From Ceratothoa steindachneri (lineage: Eukaryota > Arthropoda > Malacostraca > Isopoda > Cymothoidae): DNA of 64,000 bases. Position 1 is the first letter of the stretch; each line of letters begins with the position of its first letter. A model generated the notes under the pieces. The model did not search any database and was not told where the DNA came from. It worked only from the letters and a program-made list of their open reading frames with translations. Made by a program: the position numbers and the translations under genes. The stretch spans positions 68,159,720-68,223,719 of the forward strand of contig OZ018323.1 in the NCBI GenBank assembly GCA_963969495.1, written 5' to 3'. Of this stretch, positions 53,660 through 64,000 are shown piece after piece.

Positions 53660-56600
53660 CATCTTCGGGCACTCCTAATTCACTCACCCAAGAGGAAGAC
53701 AGCACCAAAAGAGCTTCGAGTCTGCGCTCCTACCCAAGGCTGGAACGGACAACTAGGGGTCCTCGAAAAACAGAACCTTTTCTCCGATGCCTCCCCGACC
53801 ACCAAATGCTTTGAGGCGGAAGTAGGAAAAGACACATAGCAACCCCAACATCATCTGATAAGTCTTCGAAGGCGGCAGCGCCTTCAGCCACTTGTATGGC
53901 GTACAACGCCCGGAGTTATGCCTACAGAAAGCGTACGGTCATTCACATGAAGGTCTTCACTTCAAAGAGGGCCATCGCATCTGCTTTGAGATAGGCCTAT
54001 ATGGCATACTTCTTTAATGGATTGGTCACCGACTCCTGGTCAACTGGGAGGAGCTGTGAAGGCTCGTTTCCTCACGTTCCCCGTTAGACCATGAAGGTCG
54101 CGTGCTCTCCCCCCTGCCTCTCAGGGTCTAAAATTTTCGACCCCACCACTACGGGATGGAAGCCTGGGAAGAAAATGCACCATTTACACCAGTTATGATT
54201 TCTCTGTTCTTCCATTTGCTATAAATATCTCCGTTCAGGCAGTATCATTGCAGCTACACCTGGATGGGAGGTATGCAGTTATTTCTGTGTACATTCCACC
54301 GTGAGCCTACTTCGACGCAGCAGACTTCTGCCGCGTCGTGGCACGGTTGTCAATGCCCTTTCTTCTGCTTGGGGATTTGAACGGTGGGGGGACTACACGA
54401 TTTATCCCACCTGTCAGGTACTTGCTGACCTGATCGACGCGCTGGAGATAGGTGTCATTTTCTTGCCTCGATCTATCCATATACTTTCCCGATACACAGC
54501 TTGATTTGGGGTGGGAGGTGATCGATGAACTTCATGGTAGTGATCACTTTCCCATTCAACTATAATTTTCTGGGTCGCTGCCGCGATGGTCCGCAATTCG
54601 GGAAATGACTGAATTCTCTGTCCCAGTCGAGGATTTTAGGTCGGTGAATGAGGCGAGGATTTTTTCTTCGATTTGCCTAATAGCCGTAGGCCTAACTAAT
54701 ATTCACGGAAGGATTCGTTGTTTTTCACGCCTTGCGTTTTCTTGTTGTCGGCCGAGTGTGAGACAGCCTGGCAGAAGCGATATGCCTACATACGCTATAA
54801 GCGTTGCCCAAACGATTTCACCGTTGGTGAATCTTTTCGAGCTAGGCTAGGTTCAGTATGTTTCGAAGCACGCTCGCCGCTCTTCTTTGCGGGCATATAC
54901 GTCTTCACTTAACGGGAAAGTCCCTCTTGCAGAGGTGTGGAAGCAAGTCAAAAGGAATTGGAGTAAGTTCTCGCAGGATCTCCCTCCCTTTCAGAGGATG
55001 ATACCACAATATCGGACCCAGCATCCGAGGCTGAGTCTTTCGCGACCGTTTTCTCCACATTCTATATTCATGATGCTGCTCCGCCTGTATTCAATGCGTC
55101 TCGTGATTTTCGCTGAAGGCCGCCAACTGGACTTTACCTCCAGAGGCGGAGGGAGAACCCTTCAACGACAGGTTTACTGTGAGTGAGTTGCGTTCCGCTC
55201 TCGCTTCGGGCGCGGACACTGCCCTTGGTCAGTACGTATACCATGCTTCAACACTTAGGTGAACGAGGTATGTTTTTTCTTCTAGAATTTCTCAACAGGA
55301 TCTGAACAGAGGTTACCATCCTTGAATCTTTAGGAAATGGCCAATGTGCTCACTTTTCGAAAAACGTAGATAGATAATTTTACCATGCCGGTTTGCGCTC
55401 AACTTCTCTAACCTCCTGCGTGTGCAAGCTGATGGAAAAATTGGTAAATGTTAGACTAGTCTTTTTCCTGGCCATCGTATGACATTGTTTCTGCACAGTG
55501 TGGCTTCCGCAAGATCTACTCCTCGTTTGATGCTATGCTCTGACTGGAAAATGCCGTTTGTGAGGCCTTACTTCGTAGACAGCATTCCGCCACGGTGTTT
55601 TTCTATCTTGAAAAGGCTTATGACACCGCATGGCGGTACGTTATAATGGACACTTCCCATCCGATAGGGGAGAGAGTATATGCCTCCGAAACTTTATTTT
55701 TGAATCTCTGTGAGATCATTCATTCCGCGTAAGGGTTGGGAGATCGTTCTCCGGCACAATGGAGCAAGAAGAGAGCATCCCGCAGAGAAGTGACCTCAGT
55801 GTCACACTTTTTGTCTTCAGAATCAACGCTATCAGTTTGATGATACGGGAAGATGTTCTTCCCATACTCTGCATGGACAATCTTTTGATCTCTTTAGTGC
55901 GGCCCAGATGCCAACTCTGCAGCCTCGACTCCAACAGACATTGAACTGCATCTCTCGCTATGCCGAATCGCATAAGTTTCGCTTTATCTTGGCCAAGACT
56001 AAGGTGGTGCACTTCTGCCACCATCTACGGCTCTACCCCAACACGGACTTGTTCCAAAATGGCGTTCACCTGGATGTAGTGGATTCGCCCTGTTTCCTTG
56101 TTCTTGGTTTTGCCGTCGTCTCACCTTGGAGACTCAAATTTGTAGCCTTTAGTCCTGTGGTACCAACACCATGGACATTCTTGGTTCAGTTATGTTCAGC
56201 ACTTTTGGTACTGATAGGGTTATTACTACCTTACTTTTTTACCGATCCTTTGTATGTTCGAAGCTTGACTACCCATATGAGTTTACTTATCTGCAGCTGA
56301 GCGTATAATGTGGAAGATAGACTCGATCCACCACACCGGTCTTCGTCTGGCAAGCGGTGCCTTCCGCACGTGCCCCTTTGAGAACCTACTTGTCGATGCT
56401 GGACAGATGCCACTAGCTCTGCGCCGTGCACAGTACATTATGCACTTGTATGCGTGCGCTCGGCGTCTTGAACCATCGCCAACGTCTCTCACTGCATCCG
56501 CGGCCGACCTCGATGGTTCATATGCTGCTGAGAGACACTAGTCATACCATAAGCCTTTAGTGTTAGAAGGGGAGAGGAAATTCCTTCGAGAGCTTGGTGC

Positions 56601-56711
56601 AGCTCTCAAGCAGGTGGTGCCTCTGGTTTTGCCCAAGACGGCACCCTAGAGAGTACCACTTTGACTATTTGTCAAGTCTCTGCTCCTAAAGCTTCCCCAG
56701 CGCCGGGAGTA
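53660..56711 (+). mobile_element. Non-LTR retrotransposon copy 3 (ORF1 end, endonuclease, RT), 3'-interrupted by a Penelope-like element
   Basis: Begins with the ORF1-end block shared with 42.05 and 44.1 kb (53840-54160). Endonuclease landmarks: VARLSMPFLLLGDLNGGG near 54340-54390 and DELHGSDHFPIQL near 54523-54560. RT: FSNLLRVQADGKIGKC-like block at 55405, a VFFYLEKAYDTAWRYVI stretch near 55590-55645 with the first catalytic Asp region altered, and a degenerate YxDD (CMDN) at 55870. Thumb block IDSIHHTGLRLASGAFRTCP at 56315. The homologous copy at 43.4-46.9 kb continues into RNase H, but here the sequence ends at about 56711. Confidence 0.72.
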
Positions 56712-57926
56712 TTGCGTTCCTGTTAATGAAACAATTGATATTATTTTAAATCTAATTTTTAACAAAACAGGCACCTTTCACAATTTCTCTCGTAAAAATT
56801 TCAAGACTATTTTAGAAATGATTTTTAATGAGAATTATTTTTTATTTAACAACAAGGTTTACCAACAGATAGATGGAGTAGGAATGGGCTCACCAATTGC
56901 TTCAATAGCAGCTAATATTTTCATGATTCATCTTGAAGATAACTTTATGAAACATTCCCTTTTAGATTTCAAACCCATATTTTATCGTAGGTATGTGGAC
57001 GACTCCTTTGCTATTTTTGATAATATAGAACATGCCCACCATTTTTTTAAATTTTATAAACTCTTATCATCCCAACATTAAATATACCATTGAATTAGAG
57101 AGTAACTATCAACTTCCTTTTCTAGACGTCATTATAGAAAAAACCCGACAAACTAACTACCTCAATATACAGAAAGCCTACCTTTAGTGGCCTAGGAATC
57201 AATTTTTTCAGCCATTGTGACTTGTCACACAAACTCAGTGCAATTAAATCTCTAATATATAGAGGTTACCATCTCTTCTCCAATTATTCCCTAATGCACA
57301 ATGAATTCCAGACTCTAAAGTCTTATTTTAAAAATAATTGTTACCCCCCACCTTTGGTTGACAAACTAATCAATAATTTTCTTACCAAAATTTACTCTCC
57401 ATCCTTTCTCTCATATAATGTTCCCCAAAATGAAATTTTTTTCGTAGTACCTGAAATGGGACCTTACAATAAATTATTCACTAGAAAATGCAACAAATTA
57501 CTCAAAAAATATTTCTTTCATACCAACTTCAAAATCACTTTTGTTAACCCACTTTCCATAGGAAGTTTCTTCTCGTCAAAAGACAAACTTCCTCTAGAAA
57601 TGAGCAGCCGTGTTGTTTACGGTTTTACTTGTCCTTGTTGTTTGCAAGGAACCTATATTGGTAGTACGGTTCGCTTATTGAAAGAGAGGTTTTGTTCTCA
57701 CATGGGAATAAGCCATCGCACTGGAAAAATATCGTCTAAGAAGGAAGCTTCTGTGATTAGAAATCATAGTATACAATGCAAGACAGAATGTTCCATAGAT
57801 AACTTCAAAATAATTGGTCATAATAACAATGAATATAGTCCAAGAATTTTGGAATCCCTACTAATACGTACAAAATCTCATACACTCAACATAGATAATA
57901 CCGCTGTTCCTCTTCTTATTTCTTAA
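56712..57926 (+). pseudogene. Penelope-like reverse transcriptase with C-terminal GIY-YIG endonuclease
   Basis: RT blocks: VPVNETIDIILN at the start, NKVYQQIDGVGMGSPIAS, and FYRRYVDDSFAIF with the catalytic YVDD, all diagnostic of Penelope-like RT. A frameshift near 57070 and another near 57180 precede the open stretch 57222-57926. This ends in the GIY-YIG module: VVYGFTCPCCLQGTYIGSTV, LKERFCSHMGISHRTG, then RNHSIQCKT. The Cys pair between the GIY-like and YIG strands is typical of Poseidon/Penelope members. The endonuclease would nick DNA for target-primed reverse transcription. Broken frames make it inactive, but the endonuclease half is nearly intact. Confidence 0.85.
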
Positions 57927-58390
57927 TTTTAATTACCTCATTCAACAACCAACCAACCTTCTCTTATTTAACAACCAACCAATCAAATTCCTATCCTTCT
58001 TTAAGCCACATCCTTTATAATTTCTTCACTTTGTGATTTCTCCTGAACTTCATCGGTAAGCAATATTGTACTGTAATTTTTTAATTTTTTACTTTTGTGT
58101 TTTTGCTTCTTTTTTTTCGTGTTAATAGTGATTACATTAGATTAATAATTTGATTCTCTTGCCTTTTAAATTCCTGAATTATCGGTAAGCAATATTATAC
58201 TATAATTATTTACTTTTGTTTTTTGTGTTTTTTTTTTCGTTTCAATAGTGTTATATTAGATTGATAATTTGATTCTCTTGACTTTTAAATTCCTGAGTTA
58301 TTTTCTAATTTTTGATTTACCTACATAGTCATAACCTAATTATTTTTAATATTTTTAATATTCTTTAATTGTATTAGATTAATTTATGTT
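57927..58390 (+). other. 3' region of the Penelope-like element with an internal duplication
   Basis: AT-rich. A ~120 bp segment appears twice in tandem: about 58045-58165 and 58175-58300 share CGGTAAGCAATATTRTACTR, TTTTTTTCGT and ATAATTTGATTCTCTTG. Confidence 0.65.
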
Positions 58391-58393
58391 TTA

Positions 58394-58430
58394 GAACCTG
58401 AAGATGGGTGATACGCCCGAAACGTTGTTC
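58394..58430 (+). ncRNA. Hammerhead-ribozyme-like motif downstream of the Penelope-like element
   Basis: CTGAAGA (58398-58404) and GAAA (58419-58422) fit the two conserved hammerhead core boxes. GGGTG/CGCCC (58406-58410 with 58414-58418) can form stem II with an ATA loop. GAAC/GTTC (58394-58397 with 58427-58430) can form stem I, and ACGT gives a two-pair stem III. Minimal hammerheads with short stem III are known in Penelope-like elements. One unpaired T at 58405 between the core and stem II departs from the consensus, so activity is doubtful. Confidence 0.45.
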
Positions 58431-58478
58431 CATAAATATATCACATGTACCTCAGCCTCCTATGTGTCCTTACCTTGC

Positions 58479-59389
<911 letters not shown>

Positions 59390-60372
59390 ATTAAAACCTC
59401 CCAAAATTTGGGCAAGGCTGTGCTACTTGGGATTCACACCGGGAGCTCCAATGCGAAGATCTCCGAGTGGTTGGGTGCCAATCTGAGGACGGCGCAGATA
59501 TCAGGAAAGAGTGGGGTGAGTCAAGCTGTGATTAGGAGCGTACTGCGACTCTGAAACCTCATTTTAAGCGTTCTGATACAAAAAGAAGTCCCAAATTTGT
59601 CGCGGGGATCCAGGCTATCATTGACAACGATCAAAAGTCAATGAGATCCATAGCCAGGGGCAAAGGAGTGTCAGTCTCTCATCAGGTAGTTAGTGCATGA
59701 GAACATCCGCTTCTATTGATACAAGATGAGAAAGGGCCAGTTTATGCCGCATAAATTGAATGGCAAGTGGAAGGAACGTACTGCGAAGTCCTTTGAACAA
59801 ACTGAAGCATCCGCTCATGCCTGGTATGTTTTGGTTCTTCCCAGACGAGAAGAATTTGTGCCAGGACCAGGTGGGGAACTCGCAAAGCAACTGCAGGCTG
59901 TCTCCGTTTCCCAAAGATGGACCGAGAGTGATGAACACCAAGTTCCCTGTCCACATCATTGTGTTTGGGGTGGTCATTAGTGAGGGACACATTATACCCT
60001 CGTTTATCTTGCCGGAGGGGCTGAGACTCAATACGGAGAGTTACATCAAGTGGCTGGAGGAGTTTATGTTGTCTTAGAGCCAGGAGGCGGGCTATGTAAG
60101 GTCGTAAATGTGCCACATAAGCAAAATAATAGTCTTAGCTGTCATACAATTTCTTTGACCACATCACTCCGAGCATCTGTCTTCCGAACTTGCCAGACTG
60201 CAACCCTCTGAACGATTATGTACAGGGCATAGTTGAGAAAGAGAGACCAACAGGTCTTCCTGCACCATGGTTAACAGCAGTTTTCACCAAGTTAATCAGA
60301 AAAACCGTCGAGAAAGCTTGAAATAAGTTCCGACGCCGCCTGGAGGCCAACGTCGATTTCATTGAATAAAAT
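59390..60372 (+). pseudogene. Tc1/mariner-superfamily transposase, decayed
   Basis: The start region (KAVLLGIHTGSSNAKISEWL) resembles the N-terminal helix-turn-helix. The catalytic domain appears across frames: MFWFFPDEKNLCQDQVGNSQ with the first Asp, PRVMNTKFPVHIIVFGVVIS, EGHIIPSFILPEGLRLNTES, a PCHISK-like piece for the second Asp block near 60112 with its Asp not visible, and PNLPDCNPLNDYVQGIVEKE for the third. The sequence ends RLEANVDFIE at about 60365. Stops and frameshifts occur throughout. Terminal inverted repeats were not identified. It is a different family from the mariner at 25.5 kb. Confidence 0.75.
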
Positions 60373-61590
60373 GAATGGTACAATCCTTCAAGTCTTAAAC
60401 CTCTAACTTTGAGTAAATGAACCCTGTTATTGTATTTTATATTGAAGTTAATCGACAAATTACCCAACGCACCTTTGTACAAAACTTATGCTATTATTTA
60501 TTTTTTATTACGAATGGTTCTTTCATGCATAAATAATCGATCGAACCGCAAATTTGAGGTGATTAACTCATGTAATCAATTATCATATTTCATGAATAAT
60601 TGCATGAGCGCTGACAAACCCCTCAAAAGGCATTCATTATAAGGTTTTATAGAGGTTGTATTTGAGCGACTTTTTTATTCTATTATCTCCTTGTTTCTGG
60701 CAGTTTGTTTCGACGTTTGTGACCATTTACTCTCATTTTCACTTGTTGCAAGGAAAAATTTGTTTTCTTCCATAACACAGAGGAGTTACGGCTCGAAGAG
60801 CGAGGGCTCGCCGCTGGTGAATTGTATTAGGTTATTGAGAGCTGGCGGCTCTTCTAGTTCCTAGTACCCAAAGGGGTCTCTCCTTATGACTACCCGGGTT
60901 GTGTGCCTTGTACACATTTTCATATCCCCTAACTTCAATACTTTTTTTACGAGTAAAGAAACTTGCCCGTTTGGGGCTGAATTTCTCAGACTGGGGGACC
61001 TTCCTGCGCAAAACCTGTCACGGTACCATGACGAGCGAAGTCGCTTAGTGTTGTGGGTTGGCTCATGCGCCCCCGATTGTGATGGCATGGATTTCTTTGA
61101 GGAGGCGAGCCCCCCCCCCTCCATAGTATTCAACTTTTAAATTACTGATCGCACGTCTGGGTTCCTGAGGTGTGTGTCTCCCATTCACCTGAGCTTGACT
61201 TTGATTTTCCTTGTCTCTGATTACTGGTGTTGCTGTTGACCTTTTCTGTTATTTTAAATTGACTAGTTGTCTTCTTTTTTTTCGGTGGTGGTACTATTGT
61301 CGTTAGTTACCAGACGAGCGCCTAAGAATTAAAAAAAAGACTTACTAAAGGATCAACAACCTGACGGTCATTGATCGAATTTCGTGCGATCCAATTTCCA
61401 TGGCCATTATGATCAAATGTCAACCATTTCTTTTGTAGATCAGTTGACTATTGTGGTACCTGTCGTAAATTGAGATTTTCAGGTGTTCGTATTTTACATG
61501 TTGACTAGTTTAGGTCAGATTAGGGTTGGTCACTATGATTCAATACTCAAATAAACCCAACATAACCTAACCTAAACCAATAACAAGTAA
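60373..61590. other. Unassigned stretch
   Basis: AT-rich with one open frame of 84 codons (60886-61140) that has no recognised domain. Confidence 0.45.
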
Positions 61591-61596
61591 AAAGCC

Positions 61597-61835
61597 TAAC
61601 CTAAACAAATTAACTTGAAAATTACAAACACCAAAAAATCACATAGGTGAGACCTAAATAGTCTATACTTAACATAAAATACAAACACCTAAAAACACAA
61701 TAGGCGTAGAGACCTAAACAAATTAACGTAAAATACAAACACTTAAAATCCACGAGCGAATAGACCTAAATAGCCTAAACTAATTAACATACAAAATACA
61801 AAGACCTAAAAATCACAATATCCTACGACACATAA
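61597..61835. repeat. Imperfect tandem repeat, ~55-62 bp unit, about four copies
   Basis: Each unit contains GACCTAAA, AATTAAC or a variant, AAAATACAAACACC and a variable CACAATAGG stretch. Copies differ by substitutions and short indels. Confidence 0.7.
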
Positions 61836-63129
61836 TCAACAAACTCGCTTTCATTCCTGTTCGTTGCATTTATTCCTGTTCCTTGCAGTTCCTCCGTTCA
61901 TTTTCAATGTTTTGCTATCCACTGAACTCATTATTTTATCCGTCCAAACGAATTTCCTCCTCGGTCTTCTTTATTGTATACAAATTAACCCATCTATGTA
62001 TGGGTCTTATTCTTTGTGTCATCAATTTATTTCCCATTCTTGCCTATTTCTGTCGATAAATCATTAAAATGTAGTTTCTGAGCTTCATCTTAGTGAGAGT
62101 AATCACACGTCCACTCGTCTGCTGGGGCTAAGGCCTGCAGAATTGCGTTCCTTCACGTTTCCAACGCCCGGAGGAAGGCTGGGTTTGGTTCTGTTAATTG
62201 TGTTTTGCCCAATTTAATTTGCTTTACACCTACCGCCCTCTCAAACTTTGATTGAAATGACATCAGAGTTTATAATTAAAATAGTACTACTCCCTCGAAT
62301 ATTGGCGCTTTCAGTAGTATCATAAACTGCTTCACGATTTGGAGGAGAGAGGGGGGGGGGGGGAATTGAAAAAGTAAAAATTGAAAAGTCATGGTGAGTT
62401 TTATTCCTGACAGCAAGAGACAATTAGCATCCCCCAAATTAGGGCCTGGCAAGCAAACCGCTCATTTGGGCGAAAGGTTAGACGAATGCCCTGTCCAGCT
62501 CACTTGGGGGTAAATACTTAACAAAAATGTAATTATTTTGATATCTATTATCTGATGTAACTTATATTTCCTTAAAAAAAAATCAATATATTTTCTGTTT
62601 GGGAAAAGGTCTTGCAAAGATCTTTGTTTATCTTTCATTTAACAGATTCTGTTTTCTTCAATTGCCAGCCAGAATAAAATAAAAGGGTTTGACCTTCAAA
62701 TTTGTCTTAGAAAATGGTCCTAACTTTAGGTGGCGAAGTAAATAGAGAATCCCACGAATATATCAGATTCTGCGTACAACTGCGAATACTTAGGAAATCC
62801 TGGCACGGTGAATATGTTGTAGCAGTGCCCCAAAGGAAATTAAATTGGTTGGACTACAAACGCCACTTAGCGATTTATTATGAGTTTGTCGGTTGAGGTC
62901 TGCCAAAACAGAAAACGAGAAGCGCGAGAGTGGCTTGCGAATGTTTTCTCTGACCCAGCAAGTGGATGTTCTTGTAGACTGCCCTGCCACACCGGGTACC
63001 TGGACAAGCGTAAGGCAAATCTAGCCCCAGTTCCCCAGGCAATCTCTGGATTGAGACTACCTGGTCTTCATCCCTTTTGGATAGTTCTATTTTTCTCATC
63101 TTTTTTAGCCCCTTTCTTTTCAGTCCTCT
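61836..63129. other. Unassigned stretch
   Basis: No gene recognised; includes a G-run at about 62350-62363. Confidence 0.45.
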
Positions 63130-64000
63130 TCTCGCCCTAACTCTCTTAGCCAGCGCCTAATTTTGCAGGCCAGTCGTTCAAATTTTCAAAATGGCGAGAT
63201 GTAAATCTGACCCCGATGTGGGTGGGAGCAAATTTGGATCCCTTGCGAGGGTTAATCGGTGGGAAACCTCACTGGGACCTGCCACATTTTCGAGCACAGG
63301 CTGGTACGCTTCATAGGGGTCAGCGTGCTGACCCCTTCCCCCCTCCCTGGGACTCCATGCCATTGATGTTTCCTGCCTAACATTGTGGCGTGTCAGCGAA
63401 AATCTCCTACCCCGAGACCAGCTGTCTCGGGTCTTCCCAAATGAGACCCCCGCCATCACAGTGGAAGATGTTCCGGGGTCTTCCTTGGGGGAGGGGGGGG
63501 GGGTATAGCTTAGAGAGACCGATACCACTGAATCACCCTTAAACGGAAAAAGTAAACGAAATAAGGGAGGGAAATTTAACGGGGGATCCTGGAACGGGTG
63601 AATCCTTCATCATTTCGGCGAAGGACCACGACTTAAGCAGGCCTGTCGGCCTTGTGGACTCCACGGAGGTGATATGAAAAGGGGTTAAACCGCTCTCCTT
63701 GTCCAAAAAGAGCAGGACAACGAAAGTAAATCTAACCTTGGCGAACTCCTCACTGGTATCCGGTTGGCCCCTGGTGCTTTTCGCAGGTCGCTACAGAGAG
63801 CCTCTTTGTCGACACCGGCTTTTTTTTTCCTCCGAGACCCGTCACGACAGTACGAGGGAACTGCTAACTTTAAACGTTTGTAGCCACACCAAAAGCTTTC
63901 CCAAAACCGGGAGTATTACCATTTCATTGCCTGAAGCATTCATCTCGCCACACTGATATACATAGTTGCCTCAAAGTTCGAAGGTATTATTGACTTCCAT
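63130..64000 (+). other. Possible further fragment of the 40-56 kb non-LTR family
   Basis: A segment at 63890-63930 (AAAGCTTTCCCAAAACCGGG, then AGTATT) resembles 56693-56717 (AAAGCTTCCCCAGCGCCGGG, then AGTATT) and 46298-46322. The 63180-63500 part encodes a short Arg/Ser/Pro-rich frame, MARCKSDPDVGGSKFGSLAR. Homology is limited and the stretch runs off the window edge. Confidence 0.3.

Larger units (their letters stand above)
56712..58440 (+). mobile_element. Penelope-like element, 5' truncated
   Basis: RT core and GIY-YIG endonuclease in order, followed by an AT-rich 3' region with a directly repeated segment (ATCGGTAAGCAATATT at about 58048 and 58180) and a hammerhead-like motif. The 5' end is missing, as is usual for these elements, and abuts the non-LTR copy 3. 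Confidence 0.82.

Noticed and set aside
61560..61580. Telomere repeat (CCTAA)n
   Set aside because: Only two consecutive units, within general CCTAA-rich imperfect repeats; no array.

Overview
The window reads as nuclear DNA of an arthropod, most likely a crustacean. The evidence is one intron-bearing host gene with GT-AG introns and a TATA/initiator promoter, set in AT-rich non-coding DNA crowded with decayed transposable elements of types common in arthropods, plus long (TA)n and (CA)n microsatellites. Nothing prokaryotic is present. The species cannot be named from sequence alone.

Only one ordinary gene is recognisable. It is a type II sodium/phosphate cotransporter (SLC34 family) on the + strand. 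Nine coding exons between 16545 and 24837 join in consistent phases to an open frame of 607 codons. A TATA box and initiator lie about 130-155 bp before the start codon, and a probable tRNA-derived SINE sits in intron 3.

The rest is mobile DNA in layers. From left to right: the 3' end of an LTR retrotransposon (1-1759) that ends abruptly inside the capsid gene of a decayed Polinton/Maverick (1762-3310); a ~49 bp minisatellite (4377-5600); a complete but mutated LTR retrotransposon on the - strand (5605-11724) whose pol order is protease, integrase, reverse transcriptase, RNase H, i.e. the unusual Gmr1-like order within Ty3/gypsy; a second, very degenerate minisatellite (13080-13545); and a 3'-end fragment of a non-LTR element (14330-14600). 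After the phosphate transporter come an internally deleted mariner with both terminal inverted repeats (25536-26180) and a decayed non-LTR element on the - strand (28850-31550).

At 32022-38100 lies a GC-rich, nearly intact RNase H-bearing Jockey/I-type non-LTR retrotransposon. It has a 10 bp candidate target-site duplication and sits inside the 3' region of a decayed hAT transposon (38252-39780, - strand). From 40 to 47 kb and 53.7 to 56.7 kb are broken copies of a related non-LTR family (ORF1 scraps, endonuclease, RT, RNase H). Other non-LTR pieces lie at 42.96-43.15, 51.48-53.05 (-) and 53.16-53.65 kb. A Penelope-like element with RT and GIY-YIG endonuclease (56712-57926) cuts into the second copy and is followed by a hammerhead-like motif (58394-58430). 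A decayed Tc1/mariner transposase lies at 59390-60372.

Most open frames in the window are shadows or fragments. The intact reading frames are the phosphate transporter and ORF2 of the GC-rich retrotransposon. No CRISPR, operon, rRNA or functional tRNA gene was seen. Exon boundaries and element limits were read by eye.
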